Assembly: GCA_003214975.1 (NCBI GenBank)
Contig: QCKZ01000003.1
Span: 1-58,172 of the forward strand
DNA length: 58,172 nt
From: Prochlorococcus sp. AG-412-C21
GTDB taxonomy: Bacteria > Cyanobacteriota > Cyanobacteriia > PCC-6307 > Cyanobiaceae
Direction of reading: 5' to 3'
Positions 28,517 to 37,921 of this stretch are shown piece by piece. Positions within the stretch are counted from its first letter, which is position 1. Each line of letters starts with the position of its first letter. The notes under the pieces are model-generated. The model saw only the letters and a list, made by a program, of their open reading frames with translations, had not been told where the DNA came from and did not search any database. A program made the translations under genes and the position numbers.

Positions 28517-29668
28517 ATGATAAAAGTATGCTCTAGATGTGTAATGGATTCATCTATAAAAGACTTAACTTTCTCAAGAAACGGATATTGCAGTTATTGT
28601 CAAGACTTTTTCAATAGATACTCATTTCAAGAGAACAAAAATATAGAAGAAATAAAATTAGAAAAATTAAACAAATTTTTAAAAGAAGCAAAAGCTATTG
28701 GTAAAGGTAAAAAATATGATTGTATTGTAGGGATTTCTGGAGGAGTTGATAGTGCTTGGACACTTGTAGAAGTTGTTAAAAAAGGTTTGAGACCATTAGC
28801 AGTACATATGGACAATGGCTGGAATTCAGAACTTGCTCAAAGTAATATTAGTAACATTGTATCCAAGTTAGGAGTTGATCTTTATACTCATGTAATTGAA
28901 TGGAATGAATATAAAAATTTAATGGAATCTTTTTTCAAATCAAATGTAGTAGACATAGAAATTTTATATGACAATGCTTTTCTAGCATTGTTATACCAAC
29001 AAGCACATAAATATGGTCTTAGGCATCTTGTTGCAGGTACTAACTCCTCTACAGAAGGAATGAGAATGCCTAAAGACTGGAATTGGTTTAAACTCGACAA
29101 AACTAATATTAAAGATATTGCATCAAAAAATAATGTAAGGATAAAAACAATGCCTATCATTGGAGTAAAGTTTTGGTTCTATTGTGAATATATTAAAAGA
29201 ATAAGATGGATCTCATTTCCAGAATTCTTTTCTTATAAAAAGGATGAGGCGACCAAAATGCTTATCAAAGAATACTCATATAAACCATATCCATATAAGC
29301 ATTATGAATCAATTTTCACTCGTTTCTATCAAGGTTATATTTTACCTAATAAATTCAATATTGATAAAAGAAAATTACATTTATCTAATTTAGTTGTAAC
29401 TTCTCAAATGAATAGAAAAGATGCTTTAAAAGAATTAGAAGGCATTCCATATAATTCTGAAAAGGAGCTTAATGAAGACTTAGAGTATTTTTTAAAAAAG
29501 ATGAATTGGTCTCAAAAAGATCTTGAAGTATATATAAATAAACCAAGAAGTGAACATTTTCACTATAAATCCGAGAAATGGTTATTTGAGTTTCTAAATA
29601 CCAAAATCAAAAACCTAATTCCAAATAAACTTAAATCCTTCTTAAGAAACTCATACACCATTAGATAA
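28517..29668 (+). CDS. wbpG: WbpG-like N-acetyl sugar amidotransferase
   Basis: A 383-residue member of the adenine-nucleotide alpha-hydrolase/PP-loop group. The N-terminus CSRCVMD with CSYCQDFF forms a four-Cys zinc-finger-like site. The PP-loop is DCIVGISGGVDSAWTL near residue 70. HMDNGWNSELAQSNI and GTNSSTEGMRMP are WbpG family features. With ammonia from the HisH/HisF pair at 22.9-24.3 kb it would turn an acetamido group of a uronic acid sugar into an acetamidino group. The trio is split by about 4 kb here, whereas it is often contiguous elsewhere. Confidence 0.88.
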   Translation: MIKVCSRCVMDSSIKDLTFSRNGYCSYCQDFFNRYSFQENKNIEEIKLEKLNKFLKEAKAIGKGKKYDCIVGISGGVDSAWTLVEVVKKGLRPLAVHMDNGWNSELAQSNISNIVSKLGVDLYTHVIEWNEYKNLMESFFKSNVVDIEILYDNAFLALLYQQAHKYGLRHLVAGTNSSTEGMRMPKDWNWFKLDKTNIKDIASKNNVRIKTMPIIGVKFWFYCEYIKRIRWISFPEFFSYKKDEATKMLIKEYSYKPYPYKHYESIFTRFYQGYILPNKFNIDKRKLHLSNLVVTSQMNRKDALKELEGIPYNSEKELNEDLEYFLKKMNWSQKDLEVYINKPRSEHFHYKSEKWLFEFLNTKIKNLIPNKLKSFLRNSYTIR

Positions 29669-29686
29669 TAAAAAAGTAATTTTATA

Positions 29687-30907
29687 ATGAAGAGCTATAG
29701 TATTCATCTTTTATTCACTGGTATAGGTTTTGGCGGGAGTGGCAAAAGATTTTTAGGAATAGCCAATTCAATCTCTTGCAATCGCAGATCTTTCAAAATT
29801 TATACTACTCTTGAAACTCATGAAAGACTAATAAAACAATTTGATATTAAGGCAAATAAGTATATATCTTTTTTTATAGTAGGTGATTATAAAAAAAGTC
29901 AGAGATCTTTAAATAAGTCTGCTTTGAAAATTCTTTCTGAAAATTATAAATCAGGAGATATAGTTCATATTCATGGGATCCATCCATTTTTACCTTTTTG
30001 GAAATACAAATATATTTATTCTTATATATGCATGTATCTTCCTTTTGAAAATAAAATTAAACTTCTATTTTCTAATAGAAGTAAAGCCACAGAAAAAGAG
30101 CTCCTCAAATCAAACAAGATAAGTTTTAAGAAATCAAAAAAAGAATATATAAAGATTATTTTTAAAAGCTTATATAGACAATCTGCCGAAATAATACTTA
30201 TTATTTTTTCAAATTATTTAGATATTCTAAATCCTATTGTTTTTTTTAAAATAAAAAGTTTTTTATTTTTAAAAAAAATCTCATTTACAAAGGGGATAGC
30301 ACCACCCTCAACATTTTTAGTTAAGACAAATACATTAAAAAGAGAAAACAAAATTGTATTTCTTGGTAGATTTGATACACAAAAGGGCGTGAAGTCTATT
30401 CTAAATATTATTCCAGATTTAAGTAAATATCTTGAGCAAAAAGAAATTAAATATAAGATAGATTTTATCGGAGAAGGTGATCTTCTCAAAGAGATCCAAA
30501 AAGTTCAAAAAAGTATTAATAAAAACTTCCTCGAAATTAGAATATATAGTTCTGATAATATTATTAAAGATATTAATAAAGCCAAGATATTTTTAAGTGT
30601 TCAGGATTATTCAAATTATCCATCTAGATCACTTACAGAAGCAATGTGTTTGGGATTAATTCCTATCGTTTCAGATACTGGGGAATCAAGGTTAATGTTA
30701 CCCTACAATTACCCATACCTTTTAGACTATAAAAATCTTGAAGATGAACTTTTAAGAAGTTTGCAAACCATTATCATAATGAAGGAAAAGGAACAAATTG
30801 CTTTGTCAGATTATATATTTAACTTCTCTAAAAAAAGATTTTCACGCAAAAAACATATTACTTACTTCGAAAATATATATGAAAAATTACATTCTGGAAC
30901 TTTATAA
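29687..30907 (+). CDS. Glycosyltransferase family 4-like protein
   Basis: A 406-residue GT-B glycosyltransferase. It opens with HLLFTGIGFGGSGKRFLGIA, which resembles the glycine-rich acceptor-domain loop. VHIHGIHPF follows near residue 95. The C-terminal donor domain has KIVFLGRFDTQKGVKSILNII near residue 225 and FLSVQDYSNYPSRSLTEAMCLGLIPIVSD near residue 305. It starts 18 bases after the WbpG homologue, so it may transfer the amidinated sugar. Acceptor and donor are not known. Confidence 0.76.
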   Translation: MKSYSIHLLFTGIGFGGSGKRFLGIANSISCNRRSFKIYTTLETHERLIKQFDIKANKYISFFIVGDYKKSQRSLNKSALKILSENYKSGDIVHIHGIHPFLPFWKYKYIYSYICMYLPFENKIKLLFSNRSKATEKELLKSNKISFKKSKKEYIKIIFKSLYRQSAEIILIIFSNYLDILNPIVFFKIKSFLFLKKISFTKGIAPPSTFLVKTNTLKRENKIVFLGRFDTQKGVKSILNIIPDLSKYLEQKEIKYKIDFIGEGDLLKEIQKVQKSINKNFLEIRIYSSDNIIKDINKAKIFLSVQDYSNYPSRSLTEAMCLGLIPIVSDTGESRLMLPYNYPYLLDYKNLEDELLRSLQTIIIMKEKEQIALSDYIFNFSKKRFSRKKHITYFENIYEKLHSGTL

Positions 30908-30918
30908 ATTTAAAGTTA

Positions 30919-32208
30919 TTATTCAATTGAGGTTAGAGAATCTTTTGTAAGAATTTTATCAATAAGACTTGCCGCACATATAATAAAAGGAGGATAAACC
31001 ATAATTAAATATCTACTTAATGCGATACCATAAAAGCTTGGTACAAGCGTAACTAAAGAAGCTATTATAATAATATATAGACCTGAATTTAAAATCCTTT
31101 TCCAGAATAATGTGATTCCTAATAAAGCAAATATATTAATCGGATAAATAAAAAACAGTCCTGTAAATACTCTACTAAAAAAAGGAAATAGTGCCCTTGA
31201 TGAAATATCACTATGAGCGTCTCTAATATCAGAAAGTCCTCCTACAAATTCCGATATTTTCCAAGCTAGGTAAAAAATTATTTTTTTAAAATCCAAAATA
31301 AAATTATCATTTTTGAATATTCTTTCTCTTATTAAATTTCGATCAATCCCAAAAAAAAGACCATCTTGCAAAATAAAAACTTTTTGAGCAAATTTTATAT
31401 ATTCTGTCGTTGCAAATAATTGGTTACAACAATATAGGAATGCAATAGTGAATATAAAAATTGAAGAATAAAAAATATTTTTATTAAATTTTATAATTTT
31501 ATTTTTAACCTTCAATAAATAAATAAATAAAACTGAAAATAATATTATGATTGAAAATATTGCTCCATTTGGTCTTAAAGAAGAAAGATAAAATGTAGAT
31601 AATAATAAATATAAAAACGTCTGTAAATAACCAAAACTATTTTTTTCGTCGCTAAATATACAAGAATTTGTAACCACATAACCTAACAAACAATTACCAA
31701 AAACCATATACATTGTGATTCCACCATTCAAAGAATAGAAAATTGTATAAGGACAAAGGATGTAAATCCAGCTGGAGATTTTTGAAACCTTTTCTCCAAA
31801 AACGTTAAATGATATTTTTTCTATTAAAAATAAATTAAAGATAGATAAAATTGAAGTCATCAAAATTACAGATAAATTCCATAATTTAGATCCTTCTCCA
31901 CCATCAATTTCATTGCCAGTTAATTTCCCAAGGACTTCTAAAATAAATGGATATAAAAAAGATGGTTTGACGTTGCCATACCCATATTGAGATGCATCAA
32001 AATTATTGGTGAAATTAGGTCCATATTCCATATAGAAACCTCTATCTCCAATATCAAGCAATTTTGAACTTATCCCAACAGATAAATTTTCTATATCTGT
32101 TGGGATTGGATAGAAATATGAATATATAAAGCCAAAAGTTATTAAAAATAAAAGAATATATAATGGACGAATAATAGGAGTAGTAAACTTCCTAAAGAAA
32201 GTTATCAT
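30919..32208 (-). CDS. Polytopic GT-C-like membrane glycosyltransferase
   Basis: A 429-residue membrane protein with about ten to twelve hydrophobic segments. An early loop with DIGDRGFYMEYGPNFTNN (Asp and Glu residues) follows the first membrane segment, as in the GT39/PMT and ArnT families where acidic residues bind the lipid-phosphate sugar. IYILCPYTIFYSLNGGI also fits those families. It would use a polyprenyl-phosphate sugar on the periplasmic side. The DPM1-like gene just upstream on the same strand could supply that donor. Assignment is by layout rather than strict motif. Confidence 0.6.
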   Translation of the reverse strand: MITFFRKFTTPIIRPLYILLFLITFGFIYSYFYPIPTDIENLSVGISSKLLDIGDRGFYMEYGPNFTNNFDASQYGYGNVKPSFLYPFILEVLGKLTGNEIDGGEGSKLWNLSVILMTSILSIFNLFLIEKISFNVFGEKVSKISSWIYILCPYTIFYSLNGGITMYMVFGNCLLGYVVTNSCIFSDEKNSFGYLQTFLYLLLSTFYLSSLRPNGAIFSIIILFSVLFIYLLKVKNKIIKFNKNIFYSSIFIFTIAFLYCCNQLFATTEYIKFAQKVFILQDGLFFGIDRNLIRERIFKNDNFILDFKKIIFYLAWKISEFVGGLSDIRDAHSDISSRALFPFFSRVFTGLFFIYPINIFALLGITLFWKRILNSGLYIIIIASLVTLVPSFYGIALSRYLIMVYPPFIICAASLIDKILTKDSLTSIE

Positions 32209-32331
32209 TAGGATTCAATTTAAAATTAATTTAAATTTAATTAATTATCTAACAAAATGTTTAATAAAATAACATAACTTAAAAATTAAGTTGTTTAAAT
32301 AAAATTAACTCATTTAAAAAATTTTTAAAAA

Positions 32332-32688
32332 TCAATTCAAAAAATCATTTGAATTTTTATTATTAATATTTAAAGCAATCCATTTAGTTAATTTAGTGAT
32401 ACGGCTTTCAGCTTCTGCTATCTTCCTAAACAATATAAAATTTATGGCTAATGAAACAATAATATATAAGTACAACACAGCATCTGGACCTCTACCTACT
32501 CCGAGTAAATTAGCGGAGCCAAAAACAAAAAATGAAGGCGCAATTATTACTGCTATCATCATTATTATCAAAGATGTAATTAATATTTTTTGAATTGCTC
32601 TAGTGCTATTATTGCGCTCAAAAATATAAGTTAGGCTATAAATTAAAAAGATTATTATAAAGAATATTGTCTTTGCGTAAATTGTCAT
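32332..32688 (-). CDS. DUF2304-like small membrane protein
   Basis: A 118-residue protein with about three membrane helices and a charged C-terminal helix. Helix two is followed by LGVGRGPDAVLYLYI, the most characteristic segment of DUF2304 proteins. These are repeatedly found next to DPM1-like polyprenyl-phosphate glycosyltransferases; here the stop of that gene overlaps this start by four bases. It may anchor or partner the transferase. Function is not established for the family. Confidence 0.72.
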   Translation of the reverse strand: MTIYAKTIFFIIIFLIYSLTYIFERNNSTRAIQKILITSLIIMMIAVIIAPSFFVFGSANLLGVGRGPDAVLYLYIIVSLAINFILFRKIAEAESRITKLTKWIALNINNKNSNDFLN

Positions 32689-33401
32689 TTTTTATTAGAG
32701 AAGATATTTTTAAATATAATATTTATAGAATTTAAAATAGTCTGAGAATTTACATTTTTATAATTTATATTTATAGGATATTCTTTAAATTTAAATTTAG
32801 ATTTGCTTATTTTATATGAAATCTCAGTTGCATGAGCCATATCAAAGTTTTCTATATTCATTAAGCATTTCTCTACAATATCTCTTTTCAAAACTCTAAG
32901 TCCATTATGTGCATCAGTGAATTTAGATGAATAAAATATATTTTCATAAAATCTAGCCAAGATTAAAATATATCTCCTAATAAATGGAATATTCTTTTGA
33001 GTACTTTTTAACAAAAACCTAGAACCAACAATGCAAGAAATATCTTTATCACTTTTTATTTCTAATACCATTTCCAAAAGATCATCAACTGAATGTTGGC
33101 CATCAGCATCAAAAGTAGCTATATATTTAAAATTAGTATGTTTAATAAAGAAATCTAAACCTGTACCAAGAGCTGCTCCTTGGCCAAGATTAATCGGGTG
33201 TCTTAGACAAGTAAATTTACTTTTTAAGATTATATCTAAAGTTTTATCTGAACTACCATCATCAATAATCAAGATATTTTTGAAAAAAATTGATATTGAG
33301 TCAATAACTTTTTTTATATTCTCTTCTTCGTTGTATGCTGGAATTAATATTAAAAACTGATCAAAACTATTCAAGTTAATTTTTTTTCCTAATGTTAACA
33401 T
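32685..33401 (-). CDS. DPM1-like GT2 (polyprenyl-phosphate glycosyltransferase)
   Basis: A 238-residue GT-A enzyme. LILIPAYNEEENIKKVIDSI is the typical opening, ILIIDDGSSDKTLDII the nucleotide-binding segment, and YIATFDADGQHSVDDLLEM the DxD metal site. A later segment, AHNGLRVLKRDI, is conserved in dolichyl-phosphate mannosyltransferase-like proteins. It probably loads a hexose from a nucleotide sugar onto polyprenyl phosphate for the GT-C transferase two genes downstream. It heads a three-gene minus-strand operon. No C-terminal membrane segments are present. Confidence 0.85.
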   Translation of the reverse strand: MLTLGKKINLNSFDQFLILIPAYNEEENIKKVIDSISIFFKNILIIDDGSSDKTLDIILKSKFTCLRHPINLGQGAALGTGLDFFIKHTNFKYIATFDADGQHSVDDLLEMVLEIKSDKDISCIVGSRFLLKSTQKNIPFIRRYILILARFYENIFYSSKFTDAHNGLRVLKRDIVEKCLMNIENFDMAHATEISYKISKSKFKFKEYPININYKNVNSQTILNSINIIFKNIFSNKK

Positions 33402-33553
33402 ACATTAATTTTATATATAAATAATAAGCAATTAAAATATCAAAATATTAAAGAAATTTTAGAAATTAATAAATTTAAGATTCACAATTTCTACAATTAA
33501 TAATTAAAAAGTTTTTTTTAAAAAGGTATAACATTAGTAGTTCAATCAATTAA

Positions 33554-34279
33554 ATGAATATTAAAATAGAAATCCTTGGAAGTAATGGGCGCTTATCTAA
33601 ATATCTGAAGTTAAACTTAAGAAGTCAAATCTTTATCAAAAATCAAGCTAAGAAAAAAACCAAATTTTCTAAAAAAATAATTATTGCAACTTATAGCCCA
33701 ACCGCAAGAGAAGACTGCGAAGAGAATTTAAATAATGAAATTTCATACTATAAAAAGTTAATTAAAAATTTTAAAAAAAATGAACATTTAATTTATATTT
33801 CATCACAAACAGTTGAATTAACTAATTTTACAAATTACAGCCAAGCAAAAAAAGCGGTAGAAACTTTGCTTTCAAATAACAAAATAAACTACACAGTAAT
33901 TAGGCCAGGAATGATTTATGATTCTAAAAATAATGAATTCTTTTTAGATAATATGCAAAAAGCATCTTTAAGTTTTTTATCTTTTTATAAGGATTTGCCT
34001 AAAACAACAATTTGTTTTACAAAGGATCTTCTAAATTTGATATATTTTATTTCCCAAAACAATGAGGTTCTTAAAAGAAAAGTAATTAATATTGGGATTA
34101 AAAGATATAGATTTTATGAGTTACAAAATTTAAGTAAAAAACTAAATTTTAGATTAAAAATTTTACCTTTTGATTTATTAATTTTAATTAGTTCTTTAAA
34201 TCCTCAACTAAAAGCTTATACACATGGGAAAGCTTGTTTAAATTCTCCTGATTTAGCTTGGGATAGTTTTAAATTATAA
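33554..34279 (+). CDS. NAD-dependent epimerase/dehydratase-like SDR
   Basis: A 241-residue Rossmann protein. The N-terminal strand IEILGSNGRLSKYLKLN has a shortened GxxGxxG loop, LIYISSQTVELTN gives the Ser position, and YSQAKKAVETLL the YxxxK pair. INYTVIRPGMIYDS is a standard SDR segment. It is about 100 residues shorter than classical sugar epimerases. It begins a plus-strand pair with the flavoenzyme nine bases downstream. Role is probably oxidation or reduction of a sugar or lipid group. Confidence 0.68.
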   Translation: MNIKIEILGSNGRLSKYLKLNLRSQIFIKNQAKKKTKFSKKIIIATYSPTAREDCEENLNNEISYYKKLIKNFKKNEHLIYISSQTVELTNFTNYSQAKKAVETLLSNNKINYTVIRPGMIYDSKNNEFFLDNMQKASLSFLSFYKDLPKTTICFTKDLLNLIYFISQNNEVLKRKVINIGIKRYRFYELQNLSKKLNFRLKILPFDLLILISSLNPQLKAYTHGKACLNSPDLAWDSFKL

Positions 34280-34287
34280 AAAATTTC

Positions 34288-35751
34288 ATGAAGATCGCAG
34301 TTATTGGTAATGGCATAGTTGGATATACAGCTAGTGAATATTTATCCTCAAAAGGATACGAAGTTGATTGCATAGGACCAGATGAGAAAAGTGCTTTAGA
34401 AATGATTATTAAAAATAAATTAGAATATAAATATCCTGATCAACAGGATTTCATTTCTCCTAAATTTTCTAGACCTGATATTAAAAAAAACAAGATAATA
34501 AGTGATGAGTTTTATAAGAAAAAAACCTCTGACTTTTTTGCTATTGAATTCGCAAATGAAATGGGATTAGCAAAGTACTGGGGAGCTAATTTGGCCTGCG
34601 ATGCACTAAAAGAAGAAATATTAAAGTTAGCATTAACTTCTAAAGAAATTAAATTTATTTCACAACTTATACCTATTCTTGACGTTCAAAAATTTTATAC
34701 CAAACAATTTAAACTTCATAAAAATATTAGAAAAATCAATAAATTTCTAGAAAATACTAAAAATAAACCTTATGAAATAAAATCTTCTAAGTTAGCTATA
34801 TGGTCTGAAAAATGTGAAATAAAAAATCTTCCTGGTTACAATTTCTCAAAAGCAATATTTGGCAATGAATGGGGACGTAAAATTAATTTTTCTAGAATTA
34901 TTGGAAAAGTAGAGTTCATTGAAATAAATAAAAAAGATCCTAATAATAAGATAACTTTACATATTAATGAAAAATCTGGAATTAAAAAGAGACAATATAA
35001 TTTCGTAATAGTGGCATCAGGTTCGCTGGGATCCTACAGGATTATTAAACAATCATTCTTTAAAATTTCAGGAAATTTGTTTGACAAGATAAATCATCAC
35101 CCCATAATTACAACTATTTCATTCTTGCCTTTAGTTCCTTACCCTAGATATCATTTCGGAACCTCCAATTTTAATTTAAAAATTAAATCAAAAGGAACTG
35201 AAGCTTATGTCAATTTCATCCCATTAGAAAGCGCAATAAAAGCAGTAATAGAGAGTAAAATTAAAATAAAAAATAAATTTATTCAAAATTCATACTATCA
35301 AATATCAAAAATAACTAATATTTTAGATCAAATACCTTTTTCTCCCAATTGGTTTTTAAGAAGGCTCTATTTTACAAATATAAACTTATCTTCTCAATTT
35401 ACTGCATCATATATAAACAACAAGCAGGGGGAAATTAATATAATAGGAGGATTAAGAAGTGATTTTGAAAAAGAACTATATAAAAAAATCTGGCCCAGCT
35501 TAACCAATTATTTAAGGAATAGAAAAATTTATAGTTTATTTATAAAACCTTTAAATGTAGCAAAAGGAGCAGATCTCCATTATGCAAGCTCATTATCTAA
35601 TTACACTAATGATAAAGGTCAATTGAAAATTAATGGTGAATTAAAAAAAAATATCATTATAGTAGATTCCTCATCTTCAAAAATATTACCGATTGCTAAT
35701 CCCACTTACTACTTTATATCAAGAGCAATAAGATTATTAAGGAGTTTTTAA
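34288..35751 (+). CDS. FAD-dependent oxidoreductase, GMC-like
   Basis: A 487-residue flavoprotein. The N-terminal dinucleotide fold is KIAVIGNGIVGYTASEYLSS. NFVIVASGSLGSYRII near residue 250 is the second GMC-type strand, and the C-terminus has IIVDSSSSKILPIANPTYYF, resembling the GMC C-terminal motif in which a His or Asn before Pro-Thr is catalytic (Asn here). It ends four bases inside the convergent hydroxylase gene. With the adjacent SDR it suggests oxidation of an alcohol in glycan or lipid tailoring. Substrate unknown. Confidence 0.62.
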   Translation: MKIAVIGNGIVGYTASEYLSSKGYEVDCIGPDEKSALEMIIKNKLEYKYPDQQDFISPKFSRPDIKKNKIISDEFYKKKTSDFFAIEFANEMGLAKYWGANLACDALKEEILKLALTSKEIKFISQLIPILDVQKFYTKQFKLHKNIRKINKFLENTKNKPYEIKSSKLAIWSEKCEIKNLPGYNFSKAIFGNEWGRKINFSRIIGKVEFIEINKKDPNNKITLHINEKSGIKKRQYNFVIVASGSLGSYRIIKQSFFKISGNLFDKINHHPIITTISFLPLVPYPRYHFGTSNFNLKIKSKGTEAYVNFIPLESAIKAVIESKIKIKNKFIQNSYYQISKITNILDQIPFSPNWFLRRLYFTNINLSSQFTASYINNKQGEINIIGGLRSDFEKELYKKIWPSLTNYLRNRKIYSLFIKPLNVAKGADLHYASSLSNYTNDKGQLKINGELKKNIIIVDSSSSKILPIANPTYYFISRAIRLLRSF

Positions 35752-36875
35752 TTATATTCTATTGAATACCATTCAGTTATTGGTTTTATAGTCTTAGATC
35801 TTATGCAATTCTTGATCCTCTTCGATATTTTAACGTAAGGCAAAATAAACATTGTGTAGAATGGATTAAATTTATTATATTCAGACCCTTGCACACCATA
35901 AGATTCTATTTCATTTAATCTTTCTTCACCAATATAAGTTCCCCCTATTTTATCCCAAAAAGTAAACACTGAACTAAAGTTAGAATCAAAATGTTCGTTG
36001 TTAGAAGAATGATGAAACCAATGCAATGCAGGACTCATAAAAATTTTATTTAAAGGTTTAGGATAAATAACCTTTAAAGAACTATGTGCACACCAATTAA
36101 AGAAAAGAACATGGGCAGAATAGATAAAGTGTATGTATATGGGCATATATGATCCTTGAGATATAACATAACTTAAATTCAAACCATATAGGATACTAAT
36201 AGGTGAACTTAAAATTGTATAAGGTAATTCTTCAAAAGGCAGGTGTCTTAAATGAGAAAATACAGTCATTTCTGTAGCCGAATGATGAAACTCATGTAAA
36301 TCCCAAAAAAATTGATTTTGATGCTGAAATCTATGAGAAATATATTTAGCTCCATCTTTTAAAAATATAAGTAGCAATGAAGTAACTGTCCCGTATACAA
36401 ATATATTAGAAGATTGGGATATTGGATCAATAAACTCTTTTAATTGCCCATTAAGTTTATCGTTTGCATTAATTACCCCAAAAGTAAGTATGGTTAATAT
36501 TATTGGAACATTTGAAATAAAATAGTAAGTAAAATGATAAAAAATGTCTGCGAAAGGAAATCCTTTAGATTTTCTTAGTTTCGATATGCTTGTTTCTGAT
36601 ATATCGCTTCTTGATTCAAGTTTTCTAAAAATCAATTCAAGAAAAGTTATTGTTATTACTGGGAAGGACACTTCAAGTCCTAAAGAAAAAAGCTGGGTTA
36701 TTAGTGATGAGTCAAAAAATAATTGTTTTAGGGAATCTGCATCTAAGAAATTAACTTTTATAAGAGATAATGTAGTTCTTCCAGTCCAAAAAGTATAAGG
36801 TAAAAAACCTAAATAAACTATAAGCCACTTATATTTACTTATTGCTGAGTTTAATTTCAGATTTGGAGAAGACAT
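35748..36875 (-). CDS. Fatty acid hydroxylase / sterol desaturase family protein
   Basis: A 375-residue membrane diiron enzyme. Several hydrophobic segments surround the histidine boxes: HRFQH near residue 180, HEFHHSATEM, and later ALHWFHHSSNNEHFD. This His set binds two irons and oxidises C-H bonds. The family includes sterol desaturases, fatty-acid hydroxylases and SxtD-like tailoring enzymes. A paralogue sits at 41250 with the same boxes. It is transcribed against the flavoenzyme gene with a four-base overlap of ends. Target is likely a lipid or lipid-linked group. Confidence 0.83.
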   Translation of the reverse strand: MSSPNLKLNSAISKYKWLIVYLGFLPYTFWTGRTTLSLIKVNFLDADSLKQLFFDSSLITQLFSLGLEVSFPVITITFLELIFRKLESRSDISETSISKLRKSKGFPFADIFYHFTYYFISNVPIILTILTFGVINANDKLNGQLKEFIDPISQSSNIFVYGTVTSLLLIFLKDGAKYISHRFQHQNQFFWDLHEFHHSATEMTVFSHLRHLPFEELPYTILSSPISILYGLNLSYVISQGSYMPIYIHFIYSAHVLFFNWCAHSSLKVIYPKPLNKIFMSPALHWFHHSSNNEHFDSNFSSVFTFWDKIGGTYIGEERLNEIESYGVQGSEYNKFNPFYTMFILPYVKISKRIKNCIRSKTIKPITEWYSIEYN

Positions 36876-37196
36876 TTTAAATCAAACTATATAAAAATTT
36901 TATCAATAAATTTTAAAAATGTGTGAATTCTATTCTTTTTAGAATATTTTTCTCAGGATTAAAGAGTTCAGTCAAAAATTAGACACTTTTTTATTAAGTT
37001 GTTTCGATTTAATTTTGCAAGTGAAATTAAAAAGCCATGAGAATCCAAAAACATTTGGTCAGTTTTTAAAAAATTATGGTATCAATAAAAAATATTGCGC
37101 GAGGATATTTGGTTGACAAATTATAATTTATTCTTCCCTAATTAATATTGTATTATTATTAGTAATTCCTTAAACTTTAGCAATTGCAGGTCGAGT
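36876..37196. other. 321-bp gap with a degraded-looking open frame
   Basis: The gap lies between divergent genes and must contain their promoters. On the plus strand one frame stays open from 36943 to the TGA at 37114-37116. Its last 33 codons (from a TTG at 37015) read like protein, with KTFGQFLKNYGINKKYCARI. There is no good start, so this may be the tail of a decayed gene. A TTGACA sequence at about 37113 lies at a plausible distance for a promoter of the ferritin-like gene, but no clear -10 partner was fixed. Confidence 0.3.
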
Positions 37197-37916
37197 ATGT
37201 TAAAAAAAGCCCATGCACATTCAAAAAAAGATATTGATGCCATAAATGTGCTCTTTGAAACTGCCCATGCCGAATATGGTTCAGCTTTAGAGATGCTTGC
37301 AGCATGCAAAAAAAGTAAAAATTCATCTGTTGCATTTGGATATTTTTATCATTCTAAAGATGAATATATCCACACTTCTTTGTTTTTCAAATTACTTTCG
37401 GATAGAGGTAAGAAAGTTAGTTCAAAAATAGCAAATTCATTCAGATTTAGACCATACTCAGTATTATCAAAAGGATACGTTTCTAAAAATGGATTTTTAA
37501 TTGACTACTTGAAAATAAAAGATTTTATAGCTTTCGTCTACACAAATGAATTACTAGCTAAATCATCTTTTGATAAAATTCTTAAGCTTGTTGGTCAAAG
37601 CTCTGAAGATGGTCAAATAATTAAAGGTATTATGAATGACGAATTAAGACATCATGGTATGGCTAAAAAACATTTTTTAAAATACTACCCAAAACTACAG
37701 CCATGGCAATTAAGACTTTATAAAATAAGAGAACTTCTAAAAAATAAGAGTAGAAAATTTCATAGCCAAAATATGAAGTTTTTAGAAATAGTCTTTAGAC
37801 CAATTTATCACCTACTCTCATATTTAATAGGTAAAATAATAATTTTTCTAAATGTATCTGAATTTAAAAGAGAAGGTAAAAATTTGATGGCAATTTCTAG
37901 TAATTCAGTAGTTTAA
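37197..37916 (+). CDS. Ferritin-like diiron protein
   Basis: A 239-residue mainly helical protein whose residues follow the ferritin-like four-helix pattern: Glu26 in the first helix (HAEYG), Glu56-x-x-His59 (DEYIH) in the second, Glu in NELLAKSSF near residue 118, and DELRHHG near residue 150. These residues could bind two irons. A C-terminal hydrophobic stretch (YHLLSYLIGKIIIFLNV) may attach it to the membrane. It sits five bases before the carbamoyltransferase gene. It may be an oxygenase or hydroxylase for the same product. Confidence 0.72.
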   Translation: MLKKAHAHSKKDIDAINVLFETAHAEYGSALEMLAACKKSKNSSVAFGYFYHSKDEYIHTSLFFKLLSDRGKKVSSKIANSFRFRPYSVLSKGYVSKNGFLIDYLKIKDFIAFVYTNELLAKSSFDKILKLVGQSSEDGQIIKGIMNDELRHHGMAKKHFLKYYPKLQPWQLRLYKIRELLKNKSRKFHSQNMKFLEIVFRPIYHLLSYLIGKIIIFLNVSEFKREGKNLMAISSNSVV

Positions 37917-37921
37917 CTTAA

